From Rhodonellum psychrophilum GCM71 = DSM 17998 (GTDB lineage: Bacteria; Bacteroidota; Bacteroidia; Cytophagales; Cyclobacteriaceae): DNA of 64,000 nt. The number at the start of each line of letters is the position of its first letter. Positions within the stretch are counted from its first letter, which is position 1. A model generated the notes under the pieces. It was not told the DNA's origin. It ran no database searches and was given only the letters and a program-made list of their open reading frames with translations. Location of the stretch: contig NZ_KB906679.1 in assembly GCF_000381545.1 (NCBI RefSeq), positions 62,001 through 126,000 on the forward strand, written 5' to 3'. Both the position numbers and the translations under genes were made by a program. This document shows, piece after piece, positions 8,715-17,369 of this stretch.

Positions 8715-9455
8715 ATGATCAAGGTAATTATTATAGACGATGAGAAAAAGGCCCAAGAGACTCTGGAATTGTTTTTGGACCGATATTTCCCACGCCAGTT
8801 CAAGGTTTTGGCCAAGTGCAGCAGCATCGATGAAGGCGTAAAGTCCATCCAAATGGAGCGCCCGGACATCCTGTTTCTCGACGTGCAAATGCCAAAAAAA
8901 AATGGTTTTGCCATTTTTGAGGAAGTGAAAAAAATTGATTTTGATATCATTTTCACCACTGCCCATAAAGAATATGCCCTCCAGGCTTGGAATTCGGCAG
9001 GTAAGGTTTTCGGGTATCTGCTCAAACCGATCGATATCAGTGAGCTTCAAAACCTGATGAACCGCTTTTTTGAAAAACAGGATCAGGGCTCCCTGATTGT
9101 GAAGTTGGACCGAATGTCCGAGAACATGGAAAACCTGGGAATCCAGGCCTATAATACCTTATCCGGGATCGAATTTGTTCATTTTGATGAAATCCTCTAT
9201 TGCGAAGCCAGCATGAGTTATACCACTATCCACAAAGCGGACGGCTCTCAAATCCTGGTCAGCAAAAACCTGAAGGTGATTCAGGAAAAACTTCCAATCG
9301 GACAATTTATCCGCATGCATCATAAACTGCTGGTCAATGTGAAGCAGATCCTGCGGATTGACAAAAAAGAAGATTTTGTTCTATTAAAGGGTGGAATACA
9401 GCTTTCCGGTTCCAGTCGAAAGATGAAAGATTTGAAAAAGTATTTTGCATACTAG
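8715..9455 (+). CDS. LytR/AlgR-type response regulator with LytTR DNA-binding domain
   Basis: This 246-residue protein has a receiver domain at residues 1-118, with acidic residues D8-D9, phospho-acceptor D56 in LFLDVQMPKKNG, a threonine pair in IIFTTAH, and K104 in YLLKP. A LytTR DNA-binding domain follows at about 145-244, with markers EILYCEASMSYTTIH and FIRMHHKLLVNVKQI. Such regulators bind pairs of direct repeats upstream of target genes. Its 3' end overlaps the start of the propeller histidine kinase by 11 bases, so the two form one operon and should be partners. Confidence 0.95.
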   Translation: MIKVIIIDDEKKAQETLELFLDRYFPRQFKVLAKCSSIDEGVKSIQMERPDILFLDVQMPKKNGFAIFEEVKKIDFDIIFTTAHKEYALQAWNSAGKVFGYLLKPIDISELQNLMNRFFEKQDQGSLIVKLDRMSENMENLGIQAYNTLSGIEFVHFDEILYCEASMSYTTIHKADGSQILVSKNLKVIQEKLPIGQFIRMHHKLLVNVKQILRIDKKEDFVLLKGGIQLSGSSRKMKDLKKYFAY

Positions 9456-12453
9456 ATTTTTTATTGCCTGCCTCGTATTGGTCTTTTGTGTTGTTGTGCA
9501 AAACCAAGCCCAACAGTTTCCCAACAGAAATTACACCACCCTGGATGGATTGCCAAACAATGCCATCCGTTCCCTTTTTATCGATTCCAGGGGATTGCTC
9601 TGGATCGGGACCGAAAACGGGATTTCCAAAATGGAAAACAATACTTTCCAAAATTTTGATACCTCCGATGGAATGGCTTTCAACAGCTGCTGGGTGATTG
9701 CCGAAGACCCTATGGGGCGGATGTGGTTTGGGAGCTATGGAGGTGGCGTTTCCATGTATGATGGTCGTTTTTTCCATACTTTCACCAGCAAATCCGGATT
9801 GATCAATGACAAGATCAGAAAACTCTTCTATTTTGAAGACAGAATTTGGGTGGGGACTGAAGACGGAATCGCGGCCATCGATGTGCATTCACTCGAAATC
9901 ATCAGCTTGGAGAAAAGCGTTTTCTCCGGAAGAAGGTCCTATACTTCCGGGTTTTTTGTCCACAACAACCTGTTGCATTACACCACCTTTGGCTATGGTA
10001 TTTATAGCATATCGCCATCCGGAAAAGCCGAATTCACCATCAAAAAAGTCAGGGACCACGATAAGATATACGCCTTGGGCTGGGACAGTGACAGCCTCTT
10101 ATTGAGCAATATCGGCGCCATCCAGCGTTTTGCTCCTGCCGATCTCACTTCCAGTAAACCAATGGAGGACGGATTTGGCGTATCCGTGGTTTGGGATTAT
10201 GCCAGGGATAATCAAGATAATCTGTACGCTGGCGCTTGGGGAATTTTCAACAAAGATGGAGGCTTGTTTAAAATCACGGGAAACAAGATGGTGGATATGG
10301 GCAAAACCTTTGGCGTGAGCTCTAAAGTGATTTTGGCTACAGCATATAATCCCCAAACCAATATGCTCTATGCGGGATCAAATGACAAAGGACTTTTTGC
10401 CATCAGCCTTAATCCCTCCATTGCTTATGTGCAATTCGATGAAAAATCCGTCTTGGGATTTGCAGCGATTTCCGGTAAGACTGCCGTCCTGCATACGCTT
10501 GGCCTTACCCTCTTGGACAAAGAGGACCAAGCCACCCATCAGGTGGATTTAAAGGCATTCAAACGGATTGAACTGGATTATCTGCAGAAAAATCACAAAA
10601 ATCTCCCGAAAAATGTAGACGGTTTTTTTGAGATGAACTTCAACCTAGATGCCGCTGATGTGGAATTTTATGGACTGATCCATACGGATTCTTCGCTCTA
10701 TGTCAGCAGCAACATCGGTATTTTTGAGCTGAATGCAGCAGGGAAGTTTTTGACTTATATTCCCGTGCATACCTTTGTGATGGGCTTTACGCCGGATGGC
10801 AGATTCATCGAATCCAATCCCTATCGAGGACTCAGGATTTACGAAAGTCCGGCCAAAATGGAATACCAATATTTTTCCGATACACTCCCCCATATCCCCC
10901 ATCAATTGTCCCAAATCGTCCATAGCGGAGATAAAACCTACTTTTCCTCAGTTTTCCATGGGCTTTATACCTGGGAAAAAGGGACGTTTACAAGTTACCT
11001 GAGGGCGAAAAAGTGGTCCGAAGAAAAACTCAAGGTCCTTCATCTGATGGAAGACAACAGCCTTGTCATCGCCTCAGAATTCGGGGATGTATTTGTTGCG
11101 GATGATAAAAATGGATTCACCATCAAAGAAACCATCGGTAAAAACGACATTGAGGGAAATTCCATCCAGTTTCTGGAATCCTATCAGGGAAATATTTTGA
11201 TCGGCACGGAGAAGGGCTTGACCGTCTATCGGGATGGGAAAACCAGGTTCTTCGACGAGGAACAGGGATTTACCTCCAAGCTCTTTCAAACCGCCAAGGT
11301 GATCGGGGAGGTGCTCTGGCTGGGAACAAGCGAAGGATATTACAAAGTACATTTACCCGGACTGTTGCTTCCGGTATCCCCTCCTCTTAAACTGCTGGTG
11401 GATGAATTGTCCATCAACTATGATCCAGTACCTGCAGAATCCTTTTCGTGGTTTGTCCTACAACAAAAAGAAATTGTGGTCCCTCACGACCGCAATACGG
11501 TTTACATAAGCTTCCAACCCAGCGGGCACCAATTCCCGGGAAAGCTGAGTTACCGCTACCGGCTCAAATCCGATGCTGCCTGGAGTCCATTCAGCAAGGA
11601 AAACAAGCTGTCCCTTCCCTATCTTCCCCCCGGAGTGTATCCCGTCGAAGTGGAAGTTCAGGACAGTCATACCGGCGTCAGCAATATTTTCACGCTGCTG
11701 ACGATCAGAGTAAAACAACCCTTTTATTTTGAGGTGTGGTTTCTTCTTCCCAGCCTTGTCCTATTGATTTTGATTGGGATGAAAGTCTATAACCGCCGGA
11801 TGAGAAACATGAGGACACAGGAAAGGAACATTGCCAGCAGCTCAAAAAGGCTTGTCGAAACAAAACTTGAAGCCCTTCTGAGTCAGATGAATCCCCATTT
11901 TATTTTCAACGCCATCAGTTCCATCCAGTATTTTATCCTGAAAAACGAAACGGAAAAGGCATTGGACTATGTCAATAAATTTTCCCGTTTGGTACGCAGT
12001 ACCTTGGACAACAGCTCCAAACTGCTGATCACATTGGAGGAGGAAACCAGCTATTTGAAAGCCTATTTCACCATCGAAAATTCCAGAACGGAAAACAGGG
12101 TGAAGCTCCAGATCGAGCTGGATCCCGAGCTCGACCCCAATAAGATCAATGTTCCGCCCATGCTGCTCCAACCCTTTGTGGAGAATGCTTTCGTGCATGC
12201 CTTCACCGAAAGCCACCAAAACCCCAGTATCCGGATAAACTTCGGGCTTATGTCCGAAAATCAGCTTTTTTGTACCATCCGGGACAATGGCATGGGACTG
12301 CAGGCCCGGGAAAAATTCAAAATCCACGAATCAAAGGGAGTAAAACTGGTCTTGGAAAGACTCCGTTTACTGGAAGGTGTTGTAGCCGAACCCTTATCGA
12401 TACAGTATTCTCCAAACGGAACCACTGTGGAAATCACCATTCCCATTCACTGA
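9445..12453 (+). CDS. Beta-propeller sensor histidine kinase, LytS type
   Basis: A 1002-residue membrane sensor. A signal peptide (FFIACLVLVFCVVV) leads to a periplasmic region of about 600 residues with repeated two-component-propeller strands (NNAIRSLFIDSRGLLWIGTE, MGRMWFGSYGGGVSMYDG). A Y_Y_Y-like domain follows near 680-755 (LSYRYRLKSD), then one membrane helix at about 764-782. The cytoplasmic kinase has the phospho-acceptor H818 in QMNPHFIFNAISSIQYF. Its ATPase part has the N-box QPFVENAFVHAF and the G-box DNGMGL. No ATG is available near the 5' end; the first usable start is TTG at 9445, inside the end of the regulator gene. Hybrid-like propeller sensors of this type often detect glycans or their breakdown products, but the ligand is unknown. 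Confidence 0.93.
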   Translation: MHTRFFIACLVLVFCVVVQNQAQQFPNRNYTTLDGLPNNAIRSLFIDSRGLLWIGTENGISKMENNTFQNFDTSDGMAFNSCWVIAEDPMGRMWFGSYGGGVSMYDGRFFHTFTSKSGLINDKIRKLFYFEDRIWVGTEDGIAAIDVHSLEIISLEKSVFSGRRSYTSGFFVHNNLLHYTTFGYGIYSISPSGKAEFTIKKVRDHDKIYALGWDSDSLLLSNIGAIQRFAPADLTSSKPMEDGFGVSVVWDYARDNQDNLYAGAWGIFNKDGGLFKITGNKMVDMGKTFGVSSKVILATAYNPQTNMLYAGSNDKGLFAISLNPSIAYVQFDEKSVLGFAAISGKTAVLHTLGLTLLDKEDQATHQVDLKAFKRIELDYLQKNHKNLPKNVDGFFEMNFNLDAADVEFYGLIHTDSSLYVSSNIGIFELNAAGKFLTYIPVHTFVMGFTPDGRFIESNPYRGLRIYESPAKMEYQYFSDTLPHIPHQLSQIVHSGDKTYFSSVFHGLYTWEKGTFTSYLRAKKWSEEKLKVLHLMEDNSLVIASEFGDVFVADDKNGFTIKETIGKNDIEGNSIQFLESYQGNILIGTEKGLTVYRDGKTRFFDEEQGFTSKLFQTAKVIGEVLWLGTSEGYYKVHLPGLLLPVSPPLKLLVDELSINYDPVPAESFSWFVLQQKEIVVPHDRNTVYISFQPSGHQFPGKLSYRYRLKSDAAWSPFSKENKLSLPYLPPGVYPVEVEVQDSHTGVSNIFTLLTIRVKQPFYFEVWFLLPSLVLLILIGMKVYNRRMRNMRTQERNIASSSKRLVETKLEALLSQMNPHFIFNAISSIQYFILKNETEKALDYVNKFSRLVRSTLDNSSKLLITLEEETSYLKAYFTIENSRTENRVKLQIELDPELDPNKINVPPMLLQPFVENAFVHAFTESHQNPSIRINFGLMSENQLFCTIRDNGMGLQAREKFKIHESKGVKLVLERLRLLEGVVAEPLSIQYSPNGTTVEITIPIH

Positions 12454-12660
12454 TAGCCTCCCGATCGCAGCAGTTATTGCCAAAAAAGCTACAGTTATTT
12501 ATTTCTTCCATTTGGAAGCGGGCAATGCCCCATATTTGTTTTGCAAATGAGCGTAAAACTTTTTCCAACTTTTTATAAACAAGGTGGGTCCATGCAGTAG
12601 GGTACTGGGATGGACTCACCATTTTTTTGTCGCTGTGCGGAAGCTGTTTGAGCCGCTGTT

Positions 12661-12776
12661 AGAGATTTATAATCTCGAACTGCAGATAGTTCAGGATTTG
12701 CAATCCTGGTCTCGTTTTCGACAAATGGGATTGCAAATCCCTTATATCTTAATTCGACATTGCAAATGTCGAATAG
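12661..12776. repeat. RAYT-linked multi-hairpin repeat, copy A
   Basis: The unit is about 116 bases and holds four consecutive small palindromes of the form N-ATT-3 bases-AAT-N': GAGATTTATAATCTC, CAGGATTTGCAATCCTG, GGGATTGCAAATCCC and TTCGACATTGCAAATGTCGAA. Copy B follows directly and is nearly identical. The copies flank the transposase at 12912-13439. Confidence 0.85.
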
Positions 12777-12789
12777 CGGATGGTGCTGT

Positions 12790-12906
12790 TTGAGATTTAT
12801 AAACTCGAACTGCAGATAGTTCAGGATTTGCAATCCTGGTCTCGTTTTCGGCAAAGGGGATTGCAAATCCCTTATATCTTAATTCGACATTGTAAATGTC
12901 GAATAG
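12790..12906. repeat. RAYT-linked multi-hairpin repeat, copy B
   Basis: Same four-palindrome arrangement as copy A, differing at a few bases (for example GATTTATAAACTC and ATTGTAAATGTCGAA). It ends 5 bases before the stop codon of the transposase gene. Confidence 0.85.
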
Positions 12907-12911
12907 CACAT

Positions 12912-13439
12912 TTAAACCTCCGCGAGTACTAGCGAACTCCTTCTGATTCCATAAAATTCACCGCAACTTCCGTTTAGGTATTCTTCCTCCTTTTCCACGA
13001 TTCCCGCCCTTACGGGATTGGAATGGATATATTGGATCTTAGAGTCAAGGAATTTTTTGGTGTTGATTTCCACGCCGTGGTAACCAGATTCCCAAAACCA
13101 GAATTGCCCTTCCTTAGTCAGCAGCCACAACAACCAACTTTTTCTGCTTTCCTTTTCGTTTTCCTGGATGGCCACCATGATTTTTTTGGCTGTGAATTTT
13201 TTTAGGTCACGGATGATGTCCGATAAGGGAACTTTGATGCTGCTGATGATCAAATGGCAGTGGTTGCTCATCACCACCCATGCATATACTTGTAAACCTT
13301 TGTGCTCCTGACAATGTCGGATGCTATCCAGCAGGATATCCACATACTGTTGCCGCGTAAAAACATCCACCCATTGGTGGACAGTAAAGGTTACAAAATG
13401 AATGGCAGTCTGATCTTTGACGGTATAGGAATGTCCCAT
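12912..13439 (-). CDS. REP-associated tyrosine transposase (RAYT, Y1_Tnp)
   Basis: With the ATG at 13439 this is a 175-residue protein beginning MGHSYTVKDQTAIHFVTFTV, typical of RAYT proteins. The HUH metal motif is H60-x-H62 in MSNHCHLI. The probable catalytic tyrosine is Y137 in IQYIHSNPVRAGIV. Open frame extends upstream to 13607, but that part is translated repeat sequence and is left out. Unlike classical IS200 elements, RAYTs are single-copy domesticated genes that act on nearby palindromic repeats. Here repeats lie on both sides (A and B downstream, C upstream). The protein looks intact and may still act on them. Confidence 0.88.
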   Translation of the reverse strand: MGHSYTVKDQTAIHFVTFTVHQWVDVFTRQQYVDILLDSIRHCQEHKGLQVYAWVVMSNHCHLIISSIKVPLSDIIRDLKKFTAKKIMVAIQENEKESRKSWLLWLLTKEGQFWFWESGYHGVEINTKKFLDSKIQYIHSNPVRAGIVEKEEEYLNGSCGEFYGIRRSSLVLAEV

Positions 13440-13510
13440 AAAAAAAGTGGGTTGAAATTTTATGACCAAGGAATTTACATTTTTCTCCGAAACTATGCAA
13501 ACCGTTGTCT

Positions 13511-13710
13511 GAGAATTAAGATCTCGAACAGCAGATGTTTCAGGATTTGTAATTCTGAGCTGTTCGGGATTTATAATCTCGAACTGCAGATACCTAGGGA
13601 TTTGCAATCCTGGTCATGGTCTTGCACTTGGGATTGCAAATCCCATTTATCTGGATTTGACATTGCAAATGTCGAATAGCAGGTTTCTCTGAAATTGCAA
13701 ATTTCGACCA
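13511..13710. repeat. RAYT-linked multi-hairpin repeat, copy C (extended)
   Basis: A longer version upstream of the transposase. Palindromes visible in order: GAGAATTAAGATCTC (imperfect), CAGGATTTGTAATTCTG, GGGATTTATAATCTC (imperfect), GGATTTGCAATCC, GGGATTGCAAATCCC, GACATTGCAAATGTC and GAAATTGCAAATTTC. It reads as one full unit with an extra partial unit on each side. Confidence 0.75.
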
Positions 13711-13784
13711 GCAAACCTTCAACCCTCAGAAATTACACTTTTAAGGATGTTGATACACACTTATAGGTAAAACAGGCACACTTA

Positions 13785-13792
13785 TACATTTG
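13785..13792 (+). promoter_or_regulatory. Candidate -7 box TACATTTG upstream of the DUF6140-like gene
   Basis: TACATTTG matches TAnnTTTG and lies 56 bases before the ATG at 13849. A TTG occurs about 33 bases upstream of it, which is slightly too far for an ideal spacing. This is only a candidate. Confidence 0.3.
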
Positions 13793-13848
13793 ATGAAAAA
13801 GCCAAGATCCAAACCTATACATTTAAAACCAAGCAAGACACCCAACGC

Positions 13849-14073
13849 ATGGCTCTATTCAAAATCACCGTCAAAAACCCGATGTTCCGCAACGGCATCC
13901 GCCTCGAAAAAGGTATGAGCGTTCAAGTCGTCATGATCAGCGCAGCACATTACCCCCTTCACTACAAAAACGGTGAAGCCATCGTCGATGCTTTCCAGCG
14001 CATCTGGGCCGTAGATCTGAGGAAGGCCAATGCGGTAAACAGCGCGATTTTGGAAGTGGTGGAGATAAAATAG
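13849..14073 (+). CDS. Small DUF6140-like protein
   Basis: A 74-residue protein without signal peptide or membrane segment. It begins MALFKITVKNPMFRNGIRLE and has the pattern RLEKGMSVQVV, then VDAFQRIWAVDLRKAN and ILEVVEI. From memory this matches the small Bacteroidota family DUF6140, for which no function is known. It sits between the RAYT repeats and an HNH-like gene, 134 bases upstream of the latter's preferred start, in a region that looks accessory. Family call moderate; role unknown. Confidence 0.65.
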   Translation: MALFKITVKNPMFRNGIRLEKGMSVQVVMISAAHYPLHYKNGEAIVDAFQRIWAVDLRKANAVNSAILEVVEIK

Positions 14074-14207
14074 AACCCGGACAAATCAAACAATGACAGC
14101 TGGTGACAATGAATTGGAGGGAGAGAATAATAGAATGTTATTTGTCAAAATTAAAACTTTAGGAATTTAATCCTGGGTTGGGTCACATCACAAAATCAGA
14201 AAATCAA

Positions 14208-14642
14208 ATGAGTCATCCAGATCCGAATCGGCCATATTGGAGAACAGAAATCGATAGGGAATTCGCCAAGGTCAAGTCCAAAATGCACCAGGAAGCAACC
14301 AATAGGGGCGGAGGAAGAGCAATTTTTCAGGATTCATATACCGGAAAAGTCCTCTTTGGCGGCGATCCCTACGATTACGAACATATCCGCTCCTCCGAGG
14401 AAATCTTCATGAAATACCGCGACCGCCTGACCAACGATCAAATCGCCAAAGTCGTCAACTGCCCCGAAAACGTGGGAGTTACTTTGCGCAGCATCAATAT
14501 TTCCAAAGGAAAGAAAAGGATGGAGGATTGGATACGCCAGCCTTCTGTGGTGTCGGATTATGGGATTGATCTGGAATTGGTGAAGAAAGTGTTGGAGAAG
14601 GCGGATAGGGGGATGGAGAGAGTGATGGGAAAAGGATTTTAA
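14208..14642 (+). CDS. Small HNH-like nuclease protein
   Basis: With the ATG at 14208 (MSHPDPNRPYWRTEIDREF; an upstream ATG at 14178 is possible) the protein has 144 residues. The middle resembles an HNH nuclease core: SYTGKVLFGG gives the first strands, DYEHIRSSEEIFMKYRD holds the putative catalytic histidine. CPENVGVTLRSINISKGKK then matches the asparagine-bearing end of the motif, where many HNH proteins read N..SINRSKG. No cysteine zinc ligands are seen. The C-terminal 40 residues form a charged helix. It could be a free-standing toxin-type nuclease or a defence-linked one. No obvious immunity gene is adjacent on the same strand. The nuclease call is inference from motif order. Confidence 0.5.
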   Translation: MSHPDPNRPYWRTEIDREFAKVKSKMHQEATNRGGGRAIFQDSYTGKVLFGGDPYDYEHIRSSEEIFMKYRDRLTNDQIAKVVNCPENVGVTLRSINISKGKKRMEDWIRQPSVVSDYGIDLELVKKVLEKADRGMERVMGKGF

Positions 14643-14927
14643 ATTGATTTGAAAAAACAGTTAAATCATTAAAGATGTTATAAAAAGTAATGTGGATCTT
14701 TCAGCATGAGAGAAACAGAATATGTTATTTGGGCTAAACCAAATATATACAATCATATTCAAGTAGATCAAATTGAGAAATACAATCACTTTCATAGCTT
14801 GCATCTGTAGCAGTAACTTCTAGTGCTAATAAAATATTAGCTTTTGCAGTCTCCCAATTTATGGAATCAACCTTAATTTGTGCCAATTTTTGGATAAATT
14901 ATAATAACTAAAAACATTAAAATTAAC
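14643..14927. other. Short AT-rich gap before the lipoprotein cassette
   Basis: Contains a 34-codon frame starting at 14706 (MRETEYVIWAKPNIYNH) that may be a gene remnant but cannot be supported. The promoter of the four-gene cassette is expected here. Confidence 0.35.
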
Positions 14928-15524
14928 ATGAAAAAATATTTTGGAATAGCTATTATTCTGTTTTTGTTTAACGCATGTTCGAATAAGGATGTGGAGAGAA
15001 GCGACTTGATAAAAGGTAGAATTGAGGTTATGACTGGGCAAGAAGTTATCCAAGAGCTTTTAATTGAGAATGATACTGATATTGAACAAATTGCCAGGAT
15101 TTTCAATTGTTCAGTACCCACCTTAAATAGAGTCCTAGAGAGAAAATCGTATTTGACCAATAATGCGTTAGAAGAATTTAAGCAATTTCTGGTTGCTGTA
15201 AAGATATTAGATGATAATTCATTTATAGAGAATGATCCTCTTCATGATTATTGGATAATAAAATTTAGATCTTATCTAGATAAATATGTCTGGTGGGCCG
15301 GGTATCTTCTTATTTTTGGTATTGTTGTGGGAGCTATTGTAGGGTTCTCCGGAGGTGACCCTGGAGAATTTGTAATATTTATTGGCTATATAAATTTATT
15401 TAATTTAATTATGTTTTCAATAAGTTATTTATTTGCAATCATTGTTTTATGGATTTTTCCTTATGTACAGCCAGAAATTCTTTATTCGCCAGAAATTAAT
15501 ACAGTATTTGAAACATTGATTTGA
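14928..15524 (+). CDS. Putative lipoprotein with HTH-like segment and membrane helices
   Basis: A 198-residue protein, first gene of a compact cassette. The N-terminus MKKYFGIAIILFLFNACSNK reads as a lipoprotein signal with the cysteine at 17. Residues 35-90 resemble a helix-turn-helix: DTDIEQIARIFNCSVPTLNR then a helix ending near FKQFLVAVK. Two long hydrophobic stretches follow, about 120-142 and 150-178. An HTH on the exported side of a lipoprotein would be odd, so either the HTH resemblance is structural only or the topology differs. The next gene starts one base after its stop. I recognise no family. Confidence 0.75.
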   Translation: MKKYFGIAIILFLFNACSNKDVERSDLIKGRIEVMTGQEVIQELLIENDTDIEQIARIFNCSVPTLNRVLERKSYLTNNALEEFKQFLVAVKILDDNSFIENDPLHDYWIIKFRSYLDKYVWWAGYLLIFGIVVGAIVGFSGGDPGEFVIFIGYINLFNLIMFSISYLFAIIVLWIFPYVQPEILYSPEINTVFETLI

Positions 15525-15525
15525 A

Positions 15526-16353
15526 ATGAAAATATCTTTTATTTTACTACAATTTATTTACTTGTTTTTTTTAAGCAATAACATTAATGGTCAGATTTTA
15601 AGATCTGATCAGCAAAATAATATTTTAAGTGTAAAGTTGAAAGAATATGAATTTGAGGAACATGAGAAATTTCAAGAAGAATTAAATATAAAAGTTAAAA
15701 AATATTTTATAGATCAGAGTAAAAAATTTATCGATGAAGAAACTGGTTTTTTTGGAATTTGGGGAGAAACTATCTATTTTTTTGAAAGCAGTATTAAAAA
15801 AGAGTCAAGGTGGAAATCTAGAATTGAAAAATATTTTAGAACTACTGCATTTCAAACTTATGTTCAAAATGAAATTAATAATTACACTGAAACAATAAAT
15901 AAACAGAGACTTGAAATTATTGAAAACGCAACTGGCATTCAAAGCAATCAAAATGGATTAGAAATTCAACTTAAATCACTAAGTTCTATTGAATTAAATT
16001 CTGAAATCGTTATTCAAACTGTTTCAAAAATTCAGGAAATGGTTGTTCATGAAGTAGTTCCTGAAATAATTGATCTTGTTCTTGGGCCTTTATTCCTATT
16101 CCCTCTATTGAGTAGTCTGATTGGTTTATTTATACCAAGTGTAAATGGGATATTAGGTAAAATAAAGATTATATGCTTAGTAGTATTAATTATTTATCCT
16201 CTTGTTCAAAGTATTCGTTTTAGTAATAACCTAGAGAAATATTTAATAAATAGTTTATATTCTTTTGATGAAAAGCAGTTTTATATTTTGCCTGATCTTA
16301 ATGAAAATTCAAATGTTTTTTTTGAAAAAGTAAATAATAATTTAAAAAAATGA
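15526..16353 (+). CDS. Putative membrane protein of the lipoprotein-toxin cassette
   Basis: A 275-residue protein with a probable signal peptide (FILLQFIYLFFLSNNINGQ). A charged, helix-rich region of about 155 residues follows (coiled-coil-like, with KLKEYEFEEHEKFQEELNIK). Two hydrophobic segments come near residues 184-207 and 213-226 (LGPLFLFPLLSSLIGLFI, IKIICLVVLIIYPLV), then a short tail. No known family recognised. Its last four bases overlap the start of the nuclease lipoprotein (ATGA). Tight coupling suggests it helps export, anchor or deliver the downstream protein, but that is inference. Confidence 0.72.
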   Translation: MKISFILLQFIYLFFLSNNINGQILRSDQQNNILSVKLKEYEFEEHEKFQEELNIKVKKYFIDQSKKFIDEETGFFGIWGETIYFFESSIKKESRWKSRIEKYFRTTAFQTYVQNEINNYTETINKQRLEIIENATGIQSNQNGLEIQLKSLSSIELNSEIVIQTVSKIQEMVVHEVVPEIIDLVLGPLFLFPLLSSLIGLFIPSVNGILGKIKIICLVVLIIYPLVQSIRFSNNLEKYLINSLYSFDEKQFYILPDLNENSNVFFEKVNNNLKK

Positions 16354-17369
16354 AAACAATTTTAACTATTGTAGTAGTAATTTTTCTTGCTTCTTGTAAA
16401 AATACAGCTCGGGAAATGGGTGGAGAAGGATTAAAAAAAAGTGTCAAATTAATAGAAAATATTGTTTCTCCAACTCAGTCTAATTTTTTGAAAAATTCAT
16501 TGGGTGATGATGTTTTCCAAAAATTACTAAAAGAAAATGACGATGAAGTATTAAAAAGATTAGCTAAAAATATTGAAAATAATCCAGCTTTAAATGATGT
16601 AATAATTAATAATACCTTAGCGGTAAAAGTTCTTGAACTCATGGGTAATTCACCGGTAAGAAATAATCACCTTATAGTTAAATATTTTTCTGATTTAATG
16701 GCTGAGTTAGGAGAAGTTGCTCTTAAAGAAAAATATTTTTTTACAGAAGCAGGTGAAAGAATCCTTTTAAAAAGTAAAAAAAATGGAAGTGTTCTTGCGG
16801 AAATTTCGGAAACAGCTATAATAGCCAAACCCGGAAAAGGTGGCCTTGAACTTAATGAATTTTTGGCCGAGAAATATATGATACCTCATATTCCATACAA
16901 AATCAGAGGGCATAAATACGTCACAAATGAAATTGGTCAATATAAAGAAGTTTCAGGTACTTTTGTGCCTCCGATTTTTGAACCTACACCATTGAGAAAT
17001 AACGTTCAACAAGGTCTTTCAAAGAAGTATAAGGATGCGGTTGCTCATACTGAAAACGGGCAAATTTCCAGAGTTAAAGCTGGCTATCCTGACTATAAAG
17101 ATGATGGAGGCCATTTTATCGGAAATCGATTGGGGGGTGGATCTGAGATGTATAACTATATCCCAATGTCAAAAAAACTTAATCGTCCAGGAGGAGGCTG
17201 GTTCGAAATGGAAAGGGTATGGTTAGATGCAATAAAAAAAGGAAATAAGGTCAATTATAAAATTGAACCAGTTTATAATTCGAATTCAAAAAGACCAGAT
17301 TTTATTAATGTTACATATGAAATTGATGGTAAGCGGACTACGGAATTATTTAATAATAATATTTTCTAA
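16350..17369 (+). CDS. Lipoprotein with C-terminal DNA/RNA non-specific endonuclease domain (toxin candidate)
   Basis: A 339-residue protein. The N-terminus MKTILTIVVVIFLASCKNTA has a clear lipobox (LASC, cysteine 16). The middle is helical and unlike known families. The last 110 residues match Endonuclea_NS_2-type nuclease toxin domains: NGQISRVKAGYPD, then DDGGHFIGNRLGG with the DGGH catalytic histidine H255, YNYIPMSKKLNR, WFEMERVWLDAIKKG, and a closing RPDFINVTYEIDGKR strand. This domain is a frequent C-terminal toxin module in polymorphic toxins. A lipid-anchored nuclease followed directly by a small cytosolic protein resembles toxin/immunity order. The lipoprotein carrier recalls SitA toxins of Myxococcus, but I cannot claim homology. 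Confidence 0.85.
   Translation: MKTILTIVVVIFLASCKNTAREMGGEGLKKSVKLIENIVSPTQSNFLKNSLGDDVFQKLLKENDDEVLKRLAKNIENNPALNDVIINNTLAVKVLELMGNSPVRNNHLIVKYFSDLMAELGEVALKEKYFFTEAGERILLKSKKNGSVLAEISETAIIAKPGKGGLELNEFLAEKYMIPHIPYKIRGHKYVTNEIGQYKEVSGTFVPPIFEPTPLRNNVQQGLSKKYKDAVAHTENGQISRVKAGYPDYKDDGGHFIGNRLGGGSEMYNYIPMSKKLNRPGGGWFEMERVWLDAIKKGNKVNYKIEPVYNSNSKRPDFINVTYEIDGKRTTELFNNNIF

Larger units (their letters stand above)
12454..12911. other. Intergenic region carrying two RAYT-linked repeat units
   Basis: After about 200 bases with no supported gene, this stretch is filled by two near-identical copies of the multi-hairpin repeat described separately. The open frames seen here are repeat translations and are not credible genes. 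Confidence 0.6.

Noticed and set aside
12573-12866. Open frames across the multi-hairpin repeats
   Set aside because: They translate palindromic repeat DNA and have counterparts in every copy, so they do not indicate genes.
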